Below are positions 18,355 to 27,317 of a DNA stretch of 64,000 nt, in pieces (within the stretch, counting starts at the first letter, position 1; every line of letters starts with the position of its first letter). The DNA is taken from the NCBI RefSeq assembly GCF_001428485.1, contig NZ_LMHS01000002.1, positions 134,415-198,414 on the forward strand. Reading direction: 5' to 3'. The DNA comes from Microbacterium sp. Root180 (GTDB lineage: Bacteria; Actinomycetota; Actinomycetes; Actinomycetales; Microbacteriaceae). Made by a program: the position numbers and the translations under genes. The notes under the pieces are model-generated. The model did no database searches and was not told the origin of the DNA. It saw only the letters and a list, made by a program, of their open reading frames with translations.

Positions 18355-18957
18355 TCAGAACTGGTTGCCCAGCACGTCCAGACGCACCTGGGCGATCACC
18401 GCGATGATCGCGTAGCTGACGACGGCGAGCAGCGGCACCCAGCCCATGAGCGCCGCGGCGCCGCGGCGCACCCGCGGGCCGACGGGGACGAGTCCGGCGC
18501 GCAGCACGTGCAGGGTGACGACGTAGAAGGTCGGAATCGTCACGATCCACGTGACCATGCACCACGGGCACAGGGTGCCCAGCACGAAGATGCTCTGCGT
18601 GATCAGCCAGATCACGAAGGCGAACGCGAACAGCATCCCGAGTTCGAACAGCCACCAGAACCATCGGGCGAACCGCGCCCCCGCGAGGATCGCGACGCCG
18701 ACGACGATCGGCGCGACCCACCCGGTGAGCCCGAGGATCGGGTTGGGGAAGCCGAACACGCTGCCTTGCCACGACTCGAGGTTCGCGGTGCACTGCACCA
18801 GGATGCTGAAGTCGCACGAGGCGATCGCGTCGGGATCTGCCAGGAGGTGCAGGCGCTCCATCGTGAGCGAGAAGGCCGCCCACCAGCCGATCACGCCGGC
18901 GATGATGAGCCACACGGCCATGGCCGTGGGACGCGGGTGCGAGGGGCGCTCGGGCAT
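18355..18957 (-). CDS. Vitamin K epoxide reductase (VKOR) family membrane protein
   Basis: 200 residues, about five membrane spans. It reoxidises periplasmic-type thiol oxidases using menaquinone, the actinobacterial replacement for DsbB. The two essential cysteine pairs are visible: C48 and C56 in the extracellular loop (CDFSILVQC) and C130-C133 in LCPWCMV. No DsbA-like thioredoxin gene is next to it, so the partner must be elsewhere. The ATG at 18957 is six bases after a CATAAT -10. A longer in-frame extension to 19206 would overlap the rne promoter and is unlikely. Confidence 0.92.
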   Translation of the reverse strand: MPERPSHPRPTAMAVWLIIAGVIGWWAAFSLTMERLHLLADPDAIASCDFSILVQCTANLESWQGSVFGFPNPILGLTGWVAPIVVGVAILAGARFARWFWWLFELGMLFAFAFVIWLITQSIFVLGTLCPWCMVTWIVTIPTFYVVTLHVLRAGLVPVGPRVRRGAAALMGWVPLLAVVSYAIIAVIAQVRLDVLGNQF

Positions 18958-18963
18958 GTCCGG

Positions 18964-18969
18964 ATTATG
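18964..18969 (-). promoter_or_regulatory. -10 hexamer of a leaderless promoter for the VKOR gene
   Basis: CATAAT on the minus strand, exactly six bases (CCGGAC) before the ATG at 18957. This is one of the best matches to TATAAT in the window. Confidence 0.65.
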
Positions 18970-19054
18970 GCATCGGGGGCTGAGCGGATGCCGCGTGCCG
19001 GGCCGTGCCAAATCCCCGGCGCGCCGCCGACGAGCAATCGGCGGGCGAAAGTGC

Positions 19055-19259
19055 GATAATGGTCCCCGATGTGCCGCGGCCGCGCCGCGACGCTCATCAC
19101 CAGAAGACTTCAGGGCGACGAATGCCCTTGGCAGCGTGAGCTCCCGCCGCATGAGCCGGGAACCCGTTGCAGACCGAGTGAGTTCGCGGCACCGCAGGTG
19201 CGGCACCGCAAGAGATTTCGCCGGGCGGCGCGCGGAGCCGACCCGCAGGGAGTAAGCCA
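19055..19259 (+). promoter_or_regulatory. Promoter and long 5' leader of rne
   Basis: GATAAT at 19055-19060 is a good -10, placing the transcript start near 19067 and leaving about 190 nt before the rne start. The leader has a small hairpin AGGGC-GACGAAT-GCCCT (19112-19128) and an exact repeat of GCGGCACCGCA at 19186 and 19200 (14-bp period). No convincing reading frame lies inside. In enterobacteria the rne leader mediates autoregulation by RNase E; whether this one does is inference. Confidence 0.5.
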
Positions 19260-21605
19260 GTGATGGCCGATGGCAACGATGAAGACCTCACCCCGCAGAC
19301 CGGATCGGATGCCCCGCTAGCGCCAGACGCAGCGGGCAACGATCTGGCGGCGGTCGAGACCGATGCGGTGATCGAAGCGGTCGAGGTGTACGAAGAGGGC
19401 GCTCCGGCGCCCGCCGCCGATGAGCCGGTGACGGATGCCGCTGCCGGCGTCGCCGGACCGGAGGCGCCCGCCGAGACGGACGCGTCCGCTGAGACGGAGG
19501 CGCCCGCCGCCGATGCCCCCGAGCCCGCCGAGACGCCCGCCTCCACGCCCGACGCCGATGGTCCCGCCACCGCGGTGTCGCTGGGGCTCCTGCCCGAGGT
19601 GTTCGTGTCGGCGGTGTCGACGCAGCTGATGTTCTACGCACCCGAGGTGATCGCGCTTCCCTCGATCCCGGATGCGGAGCCCGAACAGGAGCAGGAGCAG
19701 CCGACCTCGTCGCGCCGGCGCAGCCGCCGCCGCGGGGGAGAGGGCAGGGACGAGGCATCCGGCCCCTCCGAGCCGTCGCAGCCCCGTCAGCGCGCGGTCG
19801 AGCTCATCACCGAGCCGCAGCGCATCAAGGGCTCCACTCGCCTCGAGGCGAAGAAGCAGCGCCGTCGCGACGGCCGTGAGGCCGGACGCCGCCGCGCCGT
19901 CGTGACCGAGGCGGAGTTCCTCGCCCGTCGCGAGTCCGTCGATCGCGTCATGATCGTGCGTTCGAAGAACGGGCGGATCCAGATCGCGGTGCTCGAGGAC
20001 AACGTCCTCGTCGAGCACTACGTCGCGCGCAACCAGGACGCCTCGCTCATCGGCAACGTGTACCTCGGCCGTGTGCAGAACGTGCTTCCCAGCATGGAGG
20101 CGGCCTTCGTCGACATCGGCCGCGGCCGCAACGCGGTGCTGTACTCAGGCGAGGTCGACTGGGACGCCGTCGAGACCGGCAACCAGCCCCGCCGCATCGA
20201 GCTCGCCCTCAAGTCCGGCGACCGAGTGCTCGTGCAGGTCACGAAGGACCCCGTCGGTCACAAGGGTGCTCGCCTGACCAGCCAGATCTCGCTTCCCGGG
20301 CGCTACCTGGTCTACGTGCCGGGCGGCGCCATGAACGGCATCTCGCGCAAGCTTCCCGACACCGAGCGTGCTCGCCTGAAGAAGATCCTCAAGGAGGTGC
20401 TCCCCGAGTCGTCCGGCGTGATCGTGCGCACGGCCGCCGAGGGCGCCACCGAGGACCAGCTGACGCGCGACGTCCAGCGACTCACCACCCAGTGGGAGCA
20501 CATCAGCACGCAGATCCAGTCGATCCAGGCGCCTGCGCTGCTGCACTCCGAGCCCGACCTCCTCGTGAAGATCGTCCGCGATGTCTTCAACGAGGACTTC
20601 TCGAAGATGCTCATCCAGGGTGAGGATGCGCACCACACGATCACGAAGTACGTCGAGAGCGTGGCCCCCGACCTGCTCGAGCGCATCGAAGCCTACGAGG
20701 GTGACGCCGATCCCTTCGACCAGTTCCGCGTGACGGAGCAGATCGAGAAAGCGCTCGACCGCAAGGTGTGGCTGCCCTCCGGCGGTTCGCTCGTGATCGA
20801 CCGCACCGAGGCGATGACCGTCGTCGACGTGAACACCGGCAAGTTCGTCGGCTCGGGCGGCAACCTCGAAGAGACGGTCACGAAGAACAACCTCGAGGCG
20901 GCCGAGGAGATCGTGCGCCAGCTGCGTCTGCGCGACATCGGCGGCATCATCGTCGTCGACTTCATCGACATGGTGCTCGAGTCCAACCGTGATCTCGTGC
21001 TCCGCCGCCTCGTGGAATGCCTGAGCCGCGACCGCACGAAGCACCAGGTCGCCGAGGTGACCTCGCTGGGACTCGTGCAGATGACGCGCAAGAAGCTCGG
21101 GCTCGGACTGCTCGAGACCTTCAGCGAGGCGTGCGAGGTCTGCGCGGGGCGCGGCGTGATCGTGCACCACGACCCCGTCGTGAAGCACCGTGGACCGCAG
21201 GCTTCCGCCGGATCGTCGTCGTCCTCGGGTCGTCGTCAGCGCGGCGGTGCCCAGCAGCCGAGCGCCGGCGGTGGCTCCAACGGCACGCATGTGATCACCG
21301 AGGGTGCGAAGTCCGCGCTCGCGCAGATCGCGGCATCCACCATCCATCACCACGACGAGGTCCCCGTCGATGCGGCCGCCGCTGCGGTCGAAGCGCCTGC
21401 CGAGCGGCCGAAGAAGCCTCGTAAGAAGCGCGGCGAGTCCGCCAAGGCGACCTCCGCGCCGAAGACCGAGAAGGACATGCTGCTCGACTCGGTGCTCAGC
21501 GCTCTCCCCGAGCCGAAGGCGCCGGGTCACGGCCGTTCGCGTCGCCGGGTCACCACGGCCGCCCTCACGGGCACGCCGGTGGCGCACACGCCCAACGAGG
21601 ACTGA
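19260..21605 (+). CDS. rne: Ribonuclease E/G family endoribonuclease
   Basis: 781 residues. Cleaves single-stranded A/U-rich RNA, driving mRNA decay and rRNA/tRNA processing. An acidic, Pro/Ala/Glu-rich disordered arm (residues 1-220) precedes the S1 domain (VYLGRVQNVLPSMEAAFVDI). The catalytic metal-binding Asp residues are D523 (VVDVNTGKF) and D567 (IIVVDFID). The zinc-link CEVC is at 625-628, and a disordered His/Lys-rich tail follows. The catalytic core sits between two arms, the layout usual in actinobacteria. The GTG at 19260 is seven bases after AGGGAG; ATG at 19263 is equally possible. Confidence 0.95.
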   Translation: MMADGNDEDLTPQTGSDAPLAPDAAGNDLAAVETDAVIEAVEVYEEGAPAPAADEPVTDAAAGVAGPEAPAETDASAETEAPAADAPEPAETPASTPDADGPATAVSLGLLPEVFVSAVSTQLMFYAPEVIALPSIPDAEPEQEQEQPTSSRRRSRRRGGEGRDEASGPSEPSQPRQRAVELITEPQRIKGSTRLEAKKQRRRDGREAGRRRAVVTEAEFLARRESVDRVMIVRSKNGRIQIAVLEDNVLVEHYVARNQDASLIGNVYLGRVQNVLPSMEAAFVDIGRGRNAVLYSGEVDWDAVETGNQPRRIELALKSGDRVLVQVTKDPVGHKGARLTSQISLPGRYLVYVPGGAMNGISRKLPDTERARLKKILKEVLPESSGVIVRTAAEGATEDQLTRDVQRLTTQWEHISTQIQSIQAPALLHSEPDLLVKIVRDVFNEDFSKMLIQGEDAHHTITKYVESVAPDLLERIEAYEGDADPFDQFRVTEQIEKALDRKVWLPSGGSLVIDRTEAMTVVDVNTGKFVGSGGNLEETVTKNNLEAAEEIVRQLRLRDIGGIIVVDFIDMVLESNRDLVLRRLVECLSRDRTKHQVAEVTSLGLVQMTRKKLGLGLLETFSEACEVCAGRGVIVHHDPVVKHRGPQASAGSSSSSGRRQRGGAQQPSAGGGSNGTHVITEGAKSALAQIAASTIHHHDEVPVDAAAAAVEAPAERPKKPRKKRGESAKATSAPKTEKDMLLDSVLSALPEPKAPGHGRSRRRVTTAALTGTPVAHTPNED

Positions 21606-21609
21606 GGTC

Positions 21610-21636
21610 GTCGCGCCGGCTACCGGCCGGCGCGAC
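21610..21636. terminator. Bidirectional hairpin at the rne / DUF4031 junction
   Basis: 11-bp perfect inverted repeat (arm GTCGCGCCGGC at 21610-21620, complement at 21626-21636) with a five-base loop. It overlaps the last codons and stop of the minus-strand DUF4031 gene and begins five bases after the rne stop. Confidence 0.65.
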
Positions 21637-21895
21637 GCTCGCGCGCGGTGATGCGCAGCCCCGACGCGATGAGTCGGCGTACGAGCTCGTGCCCGGTGAC
21701 GTGCTCGGCGCCCGCGGCGACGAGACGCGCGTGGGCCTCGTCGGGGACGTCGTAGTGGTCGCGATCGAAGCCGCGGCGGGGGATGCCGTTGGCCGCGGCG
21801 AACGCGTGCAGCTCCTCGAGATCCGAGTCGCTCACGAGGTGCGCCCACAGTCGCCCGTGCGCCGGCCAGCGCGGATCGTCAATGAGGATCGCCAC
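21620..21895 (-). CDS. DUF4031 family protein
   Basis: 91 residues. The start VAILIDDPRWPAHGRLWAHL and the following HAFAAANGIPRRGFDRDHYD are the signature of DUF4031, small soluble actinobacterial proteins of unknown function. Conserved His, Asp and Arg residues (DRDHYDVP) hint at a nuclease- or phosphoesterase-like site, but this is speculation. The GTG at 21895 lies exactly six bases after a TAGGAT -10, so the mRNA is probably leaderless. Convergent with rne. Confidence 0.85.
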   Translation of the reverse strand: MAILIDDPRWPAHGRLWAHLVSDSDLEELHAFAAANGIPRRGFDRDHYDVPDEAHARLVAAGAEHVTGHELVRRLIASGLRITARERRAGR

Positions 21896-21901
21896 GCAGC
21901 G

Positions 21902-21907
21902 ATCCTA
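21902..21907 (-). promoter_or_regulatory. -10 hexamer of a leaderless promoter for DUF4031
   Basis: TAGGAT on the minus strand, six bases (CGCTGC) before the GTG at 21895. Confidence 0.6.
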
Positions 21908-21942
21908 CAAACCTGATGCGGCGACACGGGCGAGGGGTGCTT

Positions 21943-22136
21943 TTGCCGTTGGTGCCGGCATCCGGTAAAGTAGTCCTTTGGTGCGTCCCGTTTCGCAGGT
22001 TGATGGCGATGCCCGACAGGCTCAGCAGCCCGCTGGAGCCGTCGCTGCCGCACCAGGACTTCCTCTTCTCGCAAGGGCAGAGTCTCGCAAAGACAACCGG
22101 AGCCGTGCGCTCCAATCCAGTAGAAACAGGTGTGAA
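21943..22136 (+). promoter_or_regulatory. Promoter and ~160-nt leader of rplU-rpmA
   Basis: -35 TTGCCG at 21943-21948, 17-bp spacer, -10 TAAAGT at 21966-21971, so the transcript starts near 21978. The leader has a hairpin GGAGC-CGTGC-GCTCC at 22099-22113 close to the L21 start. A length of 159 nt is unusual in a region full of leaderless genes and fits an r-protein autoregulatory leader, though I cannot assign it to a known family. Confidence 0.6.
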
Positions 22137-22445
22137 GTGGTTTACGCAGTTGTGCGCGCCGGTGGCCGGCAGGAAAAGGTCGAGGTCGGCACGATCGTCG
22201 TTCTCGACCGCCAGGCCGCGAAGATCGGCGACAAGATCGAGCTGCCTGCGGTCCTGCTCGTTGACGGCGACGCCGTCACGACCGATGCCGCCAAGCTCGC
22301 CAAGGTGACCGTCACCGCCGAGGTTCTCGGCGAGGAGCGCGGCCCGAAGATCGTGATCCAGAAGTTCAAGAACAAGACCGGTTACAAGAAGCGCCAGGGG
22401 CACCGTCAGGACCTCACGCGCGTCAAGGTCACCGGCATCAAGTAA
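22137..22445 (+). CDS. rplU: 50S ribosomal protein L21
   Basis: 102 residues, the standard L21 length. The sequence [18 protein letters not shown] through [15 protein letters not shown] to the end ITGIK-like tail (VKVTGIK) is typical and binds 23S rRNA early in 50S assembly. The start is the GTG at 22137; a longer open frame from 21978 would cover the leader and has no ribosome-binding site. Followed by rpmA after 20 bp, as in nearly all bacteria. Confidence 0.96.
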   Translation: MVYAVVRAGGRQEKVEVGTIVVLDRQAAKIGDKIELPAVLLVDGDAVTTDAAKLAKVTVTAEVLGEERGPKIVIQKFKNKTGYKKRQGHRQDLTRVKVTGIK

Positions 22446-22465
22446 GTCCAGGAAGAGACGCAGAG

Positions 22466-22723
22466 ATGGCACACAAAAAGGGCGCAAGCTCCACCCGCAA
22501 CGGTCGTGACTCCAACGCTCAGCGACTGGGCGTGAAGCGCTTCGGCGGACAGAAGGTCCTCGCCGGCGAGATCATCGTCCGTCAGCGCGGCACCCACTTC
22601 CACCCCGGCGCCAACGTCGGCCGCGGTGGCGATGACACGCTGTTCGCTCTCGCAGCGGGCGCGGTCGAGTTCGGTCAGAAGGGCGGCCGCAAGGTCGTCA
22701 ACATCGTGGCGGCCGCGGAGTAA
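22466..22723 (+). CDS. rpmA: 50S ribosomal protein L27
   Basis: 85 residues. The N-terminus [17 protein letters not shown] reaches the peptidyl-transferase centre; there is no firmicute-style cleavable extension, so the mature start is encoded directly. The core [20 protein letters not shown] is standard. The mRNA has AGGAAGAGACGCAG upstream of the ATG. It ends before a GC-rich hairpin. Confidence 0.97.
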   Translation: MAHKKGASSTRNGRDSNAQRLGVKRFGGQKVLAGEIIVRQRGTHFHPGANVGRGGDDTLFALAAGAVEFGQKGGRKVVNIVAAAE

Positions 22724-22748
22724 TCCACGCGCTGCGCATTTTTCGAGG

Positions 22749-22779
22749 AAGGGGCGGGCTTCGGCTCGCCCCTTCCCCT
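22749..22779 (+). terminator. Terminator-like hairpin after rpmA
   Basis: AAGGGGCGGGC (22749-22759), loop TTCG, then GCTCGCCCCTT (one G-T wobble), followed by CCCCTTTA. Probably a partial terminator separating ribosomal genes from obgE, which has its own -10 (TACTCT, 22781-22786) immediately after. Confidence 0.7.
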
Positions 22780-22780
22780 T

Positions 22781-22786
22781 TACTCT
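22781..22786 (+). promoter_or_regulatory. Possible -10 hexamer for obgE
   Basis: TACTCT directly after the rpmA hairpin; the start at 22822 is preceded by GAGGGGGAA as ribosome-binding site. Confidence 0.4.
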
Positions 22787-22821
22787 GGGCCTGACCCAGA
22801 CCGCTTCGTGAGGGGGAACAC

Positions 22822-24333
22822 ATGGTCACGTTCGTCGATCGTGTGACGCTGCATCTACGTGCAGGCAAGGGCGGCAACGGCTGCGTGTCGGTCAAGCGCG
22901 AGAAGTTCAAGCCGCTGGCCGGCCCCGACGGCGGCAACGGCGGTCACGGAGGCGACATCGTGCTCGTCGCCGACCCGCAGGTCACGACCCTTCTGTCGTA
23001 CCACCACTCGCCGCACCGCGCCGGCGGCAACGGCGGCTTCGGCATGGGCGACCACCGCTCCGGCGCCGCGGGTGAGGCGCTCGAACTCGCGGTCCCGGTG
23101 GGCACCGTGGTGAAGGATGCCGACGGTGAGACGCTCGTCGACATGATCGACCCCGGCATGCGCTTCGTGGTCGCTCCGGGCGGCATCGGCGGTCTCGGCA
23201 ACGCGACGCTGGCCAACCCCAAGCGAAAGGCGCCGGGCTTCGCACTGCTCGGCACTCCCGGGTGGGAGGGCGACGTCCTCCTGGAACTGAAGACGGTGGC
23301 GGATGTCGCGCTCGTCGGATTCCCGTCGGCCGGCAAGTCTAGCCTCATCGCCGCGATCTCCGCGGCCCGGCCCAAGATCGCCGACTACCCGTTCACGACG
23401 CTCCACCCCAACCTCGGCGTCGTGCAGGCCGGTGACACCCGCTTCACGGTCGCCGACGTTCCCGGGCTGATCGAAGGAGCCAGTGAGGGCAAGGGGCTCG
23501 GCCTCGAGTTCCTGCGCCATGTGGAGCGCTGCACCGCACTGGTCCACGTGCTGGACTGCGCGACCCTCGACCCCGGCCGCGACCCGCTGACCGACCTCGA
23601 CGTGATCCTCGCCGAACTCGGCGCGTACCCCGTGCCGGAAGGGCAGACCCCGCTTCTCGAGCGTCCGCAGCTGATCGCGTTGAACAAGGTCGACGTCCCC
23701 GAGGCGAAGGATCTGGCCGACCTCGTGCGGCCGGAGCTCGAAGCGCGGGGCTTCCGCGTGTTCGAGATCTCGACCGTGAGCCACGAGGGCCTCCGGCAGC
23801 TGACCTTCGCGCTCGGCGACATCGTGGCCGCGCACCGCGTGGAGCTCGCGAAGACGCCGGTGCCCGAGCGCATCGTGATCCGCCCCCGGGGATCCCAGAA
23901 GGAGTTCTGGGTCCGTGTCGAGGGCGGCACCTACGGCAACATCTACCGGATCCTCGGCGAGAAGCCCGTCCGCTGGGTGCAGCAGACCGACTTCCAGAAC
24001 GAGGAGGCCGTGGGGTACCTCGCCGACAGACTCGAGAAGCTGGGTGTCGAGGACGAGCTGTTCCGCTCCGGGGCGACTCCCGGCGCGACGGTCGTCATCG
24101 GCGAGGGCGACGGCATCGTCTTCGACTGGGAGCCGTCGGTCAAGTCGACGGCGGAGCTGGCGACCGCACCGCGCGGCACCGATCCGCGCCTGCTCCAGAG
24201 CTCGCGGCGCACGACGTCGGAGCGACGCGAGCGGTACCACGACATGATGGACGCCAAGGCCGAGGCCCGCGCGGAACTCGAGGCCGAGCGCATCGCCACA
24301 CGCAGCCGGGACGAAGCGGGCGACGACGCGTGA
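22822..24333 (+). CDS. obgE: Obg family GTPase (ObgE/CgtA)
   Basis: 503 residues in three domains: the glycine-rich Obg fold (residues 1-160, [15 protein letters not shown]), the GTPase domain with P-loop GFPSAGKSS at 166-174 and NKVD further on, and a C-terminal OCT domain (about 345-425, [17 protein letters not shown]) with an actinobacterial tail. Essential GTPase acting in 50S maturation and stress control. The stop overlaps the proB start (GTGA), so proB is translationally coupled to it. Confidence 0.97.
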   Translation: MVTFVDRVTLHLRAGKGGNGCVSVKREKFKPLAGPDGGNGGHGGDIVLVADPQVTTLLSYHHSPHRAGGNGGFGMGDHRSGAAGEALELAVPVGTVVKDADGETLVDMIDPGMRFVVAPGGIGGLGNATLANPKRKAPGFALLGTPGWEGDVLLELKTVADVALVGFPSAGKSSLIAAISAARPKIADYPFTTLHPNLGVVQAGDTRFTVADVPGLIEGASEGKGLGLEFLRHVERCTALVHVLDCATLDPGRDPLTDLDVILAELGAYPVPEGQTPLLERPQLIALNKVDVPEAKDLADLVRPELEARGFRVFEISTVSHEGLRQLTFALGDIVAAHRVELAKTPVPERIVIRPRGSQKEFWVRVEGGTYGNIYRILGEKPVRWVQQTDFQNEEAVGYLADRLEKLGVEDELFRSGATPGATVVIGEGDGIVFDWEPSVKSTAELATAPRGTDPRLLQSSRRTTSERRERYHDMMDAKAEARAELEAERIATRSRDEAGDDA

Positions 24334-25160
24334 GCGGGCTCGAGCGCGAGAGCCTCGCGTCGGCACGCCGTGTGGTCGTGAAGGTCGGCTCGTCGTCGAT
24401 CAGCGGCGAGAACACGGAGAAGATCGGGCCGATCGTCGACGCCCTCGCCGCGGCGCACGGACGCGGAACCGAGGTCGTGCTGGTGTCCTCCGGGGCGATC
24501 GCGACGGGGATGCCCTACTTGATGCTCGACGCGCGTCCGAGCGATCTCGCCACGCAGCAGGCGGCGGCCGCCGTGGGGCAGAACGTCCTCATCTACCGCT
24601 ACCAGGCGGCGCTGCGGCCGTTCAAGATCGTGGCCGGGCAGGTACTGCTCACCGCCGGCGATCTCGAGAACGCGACGCACCGCTCCAACGCGCGCCGCGC
24701 GATGGAGCGGCTGCTCGGTCTGCGGATCCTGCCGATCGTGAACGAGAACGACACCGTCGCCACCCACGAGATCCGCTTCGGCGACAACGACCGGCTCGCG
24801 GCGCTCGTGGCACAGCTGATCGGCGCGGACGCTCTCGTGCTGCTGAGCGATATCGAGTGCCTGTACACGCGACCGCCCGACGAGCCCGGTGCGATGCCGA
24901 TCCCGCGTGTGGCGTACGGAGACGACCTCCACGGGTTCGAGTTCGGCTCGGTCGTCGTCAACAGCGTCGGCACCGGAGGCGCCGCCACCAAGGTGTCGGC
25001 GGCGCGGCTGGCCGCGGCATCCGGAATCGGCGTCCTCGTCACGAGCGCCGATCTCGTGGATCAGGCGCTCACCGGAGCTGAGATCGGCACGTGGTTCCAG
25101 CCGAACCCCGATCCGGCCGCGCACGCGGCGACCGGACCGGTGCGCACCGCCCATCGATAA
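24330..25160 (+). CDS. proB: Glutamate 5-kinase without PUA domain
   Basis: 276 residues. Phosphorylates glutamate in the first step of proline synthesis. The amino-acid-kinase fold is complete: [12 protein letters not shown] at the N-terminus, [28 protein letters not shown], and [16 protein letters not shown]. The C-terminal PUA domain of the ~367-residue E. coli-type enzyme is absent: the frame stops cleanly about 20 residues after the kinase core. PUA-less ProB proteins are functional in other bacteria. The GTG start overlaps obgE. Its TAA stop lies inside the -10 of proA. Confidence 0.93.
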   Translation: MSGLERESLASARRVVVKVGSSSISGENTEKIGPIVDALAAAHGRGTEVVLVSSGAIATGMPYLMLDARPSDLATQQAAAAVGQNVLIYRYQAALRPFKIVAGQVLLTAGDLENATHRSNARRAMERLLGLRILPIVNENDTVATHEIRFGDNDRLAALVAQLIGADALVLLSDIECLYTRPPDEPGAMPIPRVAYGDDLHGFEFGSVVVNSVGTGGAATKVSAARLAAASGIGVLVTSADLVDQALTGAEIGTWFQPNPDPAAHAATGPVRTAHR

Positions 25161-25163
25161 ACT
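25158..25163 (+). promoter_or_regulatory. -10 hexamer of a leaderless promoter for proA; contains the proB stop codon
   Basis: TAAACT, six bases (GGGCGG) before the ATG at 25170. The first three bases are the proB stop codon. Confidence 0.6.
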
Positions 25164-25169
25164 GGGCGG

Positions 25170-26429
25170 ATGACCACTACGGCCACGACCGCCCGCGAAC
25201 GGATGCTGCTCGCCAAGGAGGCCTCGCGCAGCGTCGGTCTCCTCGACGACGGGCGCAAGCGCGAGGCACTGCATGCCATCGCTGACGCGATCGAGCAGTC
25301 CGCGGCAGCGGTCGTCGCCGCCAACGCCGAGGATCTCGAACGGGGCCGGGCCACGGGGCTGACCGTCGCGCTCCAGGACCGGCTGCGGCTGGACGAGCCG
25401 CGTGTGGCCGCTCTGGCGGCAGCGGTGCGCGACATCGCTGAGCTGCCTGACCCCGTCGGGCGCGTCCTCGACGAGCGGACGCTCGACAACGGCGTGGCGC
25501 TGACCAAGATCGCCGTGCCGTTCGGCGTGGTCGGCTCGATCTACGAGGCCCGGCCGAACGTCACGGTCGACATCGCCGCTCTGGCGCTGCGGTCGGGGAA
25601 CGCCGTCGTGCTCCGTGGAGGGTCGGCGGCCGAGAGGACCAACGCGGCCCTCGTGAGCGCCATGCGCGGCGCTCTCGCCGAGCAGGGGATCGACCCCGAG
25701 GCGATCCAGACCGTCGACGACTTCGGCCGCGAAGGTGCGCGGGAGCTCATGCAGGCCCGCGGCGTGGTCGACGTGCTCGTGCCCCGCGGCAGCGCACAGC
25801 TCATCGAGACCGTCGTCACCGAGTCGTCGGTGCCCGTCATCGAGACCGGTGCCGGCGTCGTCCACATCGTGCTCGACGAGAGTGCGCCGCTGGACTGGGC
25901 GCGCGACATCGTCGTGAACGCGAAGGTCCAGCGTCCGAGCGTGTGCAACTCCGTCGAGACGGTGCTGGTCATGGCGGATGCCGCTCCCCGCCTCGTTCCG
26001 CCGGTCGTCGCGGCATTGCGCGAGCGAGGGGTGACGGTGCACGGGGACGCGGCCGTCGCCGCCCTTGCGGAGGGCGTCGTGGCGGCAACCGAGGAGGACT
26101 GGCAGACGGAGTACCTGAGCCTCGACATCGCCGTACGCGTGGTCGACGACCTCGATGAGGCGCTCGACCACATCCGTCGCTACTCCACGCACCACACCGA
26201 GTCGATCATCACGCAGGATCGGGCCAACGCCGAGCGCTTCCTGGCAGAGGTCGACTCGGCCGTCGTGATGGCCAACGCGTCGACGCGGTTCACCGACGGG
26301 AGCGAGTTCGGCTTCGGCGCCGAGGTCGGCATCTCCACGCAGAAGCTCCATGCGCGCGGGCCGATGGGCCTCACCGAGCTGACGAGCACCAAGTGGCTCG
26401 TGCGAGGCGTCGGACAAGTCCGCGTCTGA
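25170..26429 (+). CDS. proA: Glutamate-5-semialdehyde dehydrogenase
   Basis: 419 residues, standard length. Reduces gamma-glutamyl phosphate with NADPH in the second proline step. The catalytic Cys is C259 in RPSVCNSVETVL; GSIYEARPNVTVDIAAL and the C-terminal GPMGLTELTSTKW are typical. No Shine-Dalgarno sequence precedes the ATG; the TAAACT hexamer six bases upstream indicates a leaderless mRNA of its own in addition to read-through from proB. Confidence 0.96.
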   Translation: MTTTATTARERMLLAKEASRSVGLLDDGRKREALHAIADAIEQSAAAVVAANAEDLERGRATGLTVALQDRLRLDEPRVAALAAAVRDIAELPDPVGRVLDERTLDNGVALTKIAVPFGVVGSIYEARPNVTVDIAALALRSGNAVVLRGGSAAERTNAALVSAMRGALAEQGIDPEAIQTVDDFGREGARELMQARGVVDVLVPRGSAQLIETVVTESSVPVIETGAGVVHIVLDESAPLDWARDIVVNAKVQRPSVCNSVETVLVMADAAPRLVPPVVAALRERGVTVHGDAAVAALAEGVVAATEEDWQTEYLSLDIAVRVVDDLDEALDHIRRYSTHHTESIITQDRANAERFLAEVDSAVVMANASTRFTDGSEFGFGAEVGISTQKLHARGPMGLTELTSTKWLVRGVGQVRV

Positions 26430-26433
26430 GCGC

Positions 26434-26439
26434 CTAAAC
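26434..26439 (+). promoter_or_regulatory. Possible -10 hexamer upstream of the 75-residue membrane protein
   Basis: TAAACT four bases after the proA stop, 43 bp before the next ATG, which has its own ACGGAG ribosome-binding site. Confidence 0.4.
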
Positions 26440-26482
26440 TGAACAACAGCCCGCCAGCCGGCGTACCCGAAACGGAGCCCGA

Positions 26483-26710
26483 ATGACCATCGCCACGATC
26501 GTCGCCCTCGCCGCCGAAGAATCCGAGCACCACGGCAACGTCGCTCTCGAGACCGTCGGCTTCGGCATCATCGCGATCGCGATCTTCGCCGCTCTCGCGA
26601 TCGTCACACTCTCGTATCGCAACGTGGCCAACCGCCACGCGCACAAGGCGGAGGCGTATGCGATCGCCCACGCCGACGACGTCGAGCACCGATCGGGGCA
26701 CGGCCACTAG
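26483..26710 (+). CDS. Small single-span membrane protein between proA and nadD
   Basis: 75 residues. One clear membrane span near residues 26-46 ([20 protein letters not shown]) flanked by a His/Glu-rich N-terminus (EESEHHGN) and a His-rich C-terminal tail ([20 protein letters not shown], ending HRSGHGH). Nine or more histidines in 75 residues are unusual and might bind metal, or may be compositional. The ATG at 26483 follows ACGGAGCCCGA. The arrangement with proA and nadD fits a small protein kept in Microbacteriaceae, but I recognise no named family. Confidence 0.72.
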   Translation: MTIATIVALAAEESEHHGNVALETVGFGIIAIAIFAALAIVTLSYRNVANRHAHKAEAYAIAHADDVEHRSGHGH

Positions 26711-26720
26711 GCCGCACTGC

Positions 26721-27317
26721 ATGTCGGTGACGGGAGCCCCGAGGGTCGGGGTCATGGGTGGGACGTTCGATCCCATCCATCACGGTCACCTCGTCGCCGC
26801 GAGCGAGGTCGCCCAGTGGTTCGACCTCGATGAGGTCGTCTTCGTCCCCACGGGGGAACCCTGGCAGAAGGACGGGGTCTCGCTGAGCGAGCACCGCTAC
26901 CTGATGACCGTCATCGCCACGGCATCCAATCCTCGCTTCACCGTCAGCCGTGTCGACATCGACCGCTCCGGCCCCACCTATACGATCGACACGCTGCGCG
27001 ATCTCAAGGCCGAGCGGCCGGATGCCGAGCTGTACTTCATCACCGGCGCGGACGCCATAGCGCAAATTCTCAGTTGGAGGGACCATGATGAGTTGTGGGA
27101 CCTCGCGCACTTCGTCGCGGTCTCCCGTCCCGGTCACGTGCTCAGCACGGACGGACTGCCCAGTGACGACGTCAGTCAGCTCGAGATCCCCGCTCTCGCC
27201 ATCTCGTCCACCGACTGCCGGGACCGCGTAGGTCAGGGACACCCGGTGTGGTACCTCGTTCCCGACGGGGTCGTCCAATACATTGCGAAGCATCATCTCT
27301 ACCGGAGCAAGGAATGA
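26721..27317 (+). CDS. nadD: Nicotinate-nucleotide adenylyltransferase
   Basis: 198 residues. Joins nicotinate mononucleotide and ATP in NAD synthesis. The nucleotidyltransferase motif [12 protein letters not shown] is at residues 13-24, and the C-terminal [10 protein letters not shown] corresponds to the ISSTxIR motif. The ATG at 26721 is chosen because it lies closest to the conserved strand RVGVMGG; GTG at 26727 would also do, and neither has a strong ribosome-binding site. The stop overlaps the next gene (ATGA). Confidence 0.94.
   Translation: MSVTGAPRVGVMGGTFDPIHHGHLVAASEVAQWFDLDEVVFVPTGEPWQKDGVSLSEHRYLMTVIATASNPRFTVSRVDIDRSGPTYTIDTLRDLKAERPDAELYFITGADAIAQILSWRDHDELWDLAHFVAVSRPGHVLSTDGLPSDDVSQLEIPALAISSTDCRDRVGQGHPVWYLVPDGVVQYIAKHHLYRSKE

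Noticed and set aside
18330..18356. GGTTCTCCGGCC after ndk as another copy of the DUF559-flanking repeat
   Set aside because: Only one partial arm is present and the palindrome is not complete; probably chance.
18958..19206. N-terminal extension of the VKOR protein
   Set aside because: It would overlap the rne promoter, and the CATAAT hexamer six bases before 18957 fits a leaderless start.
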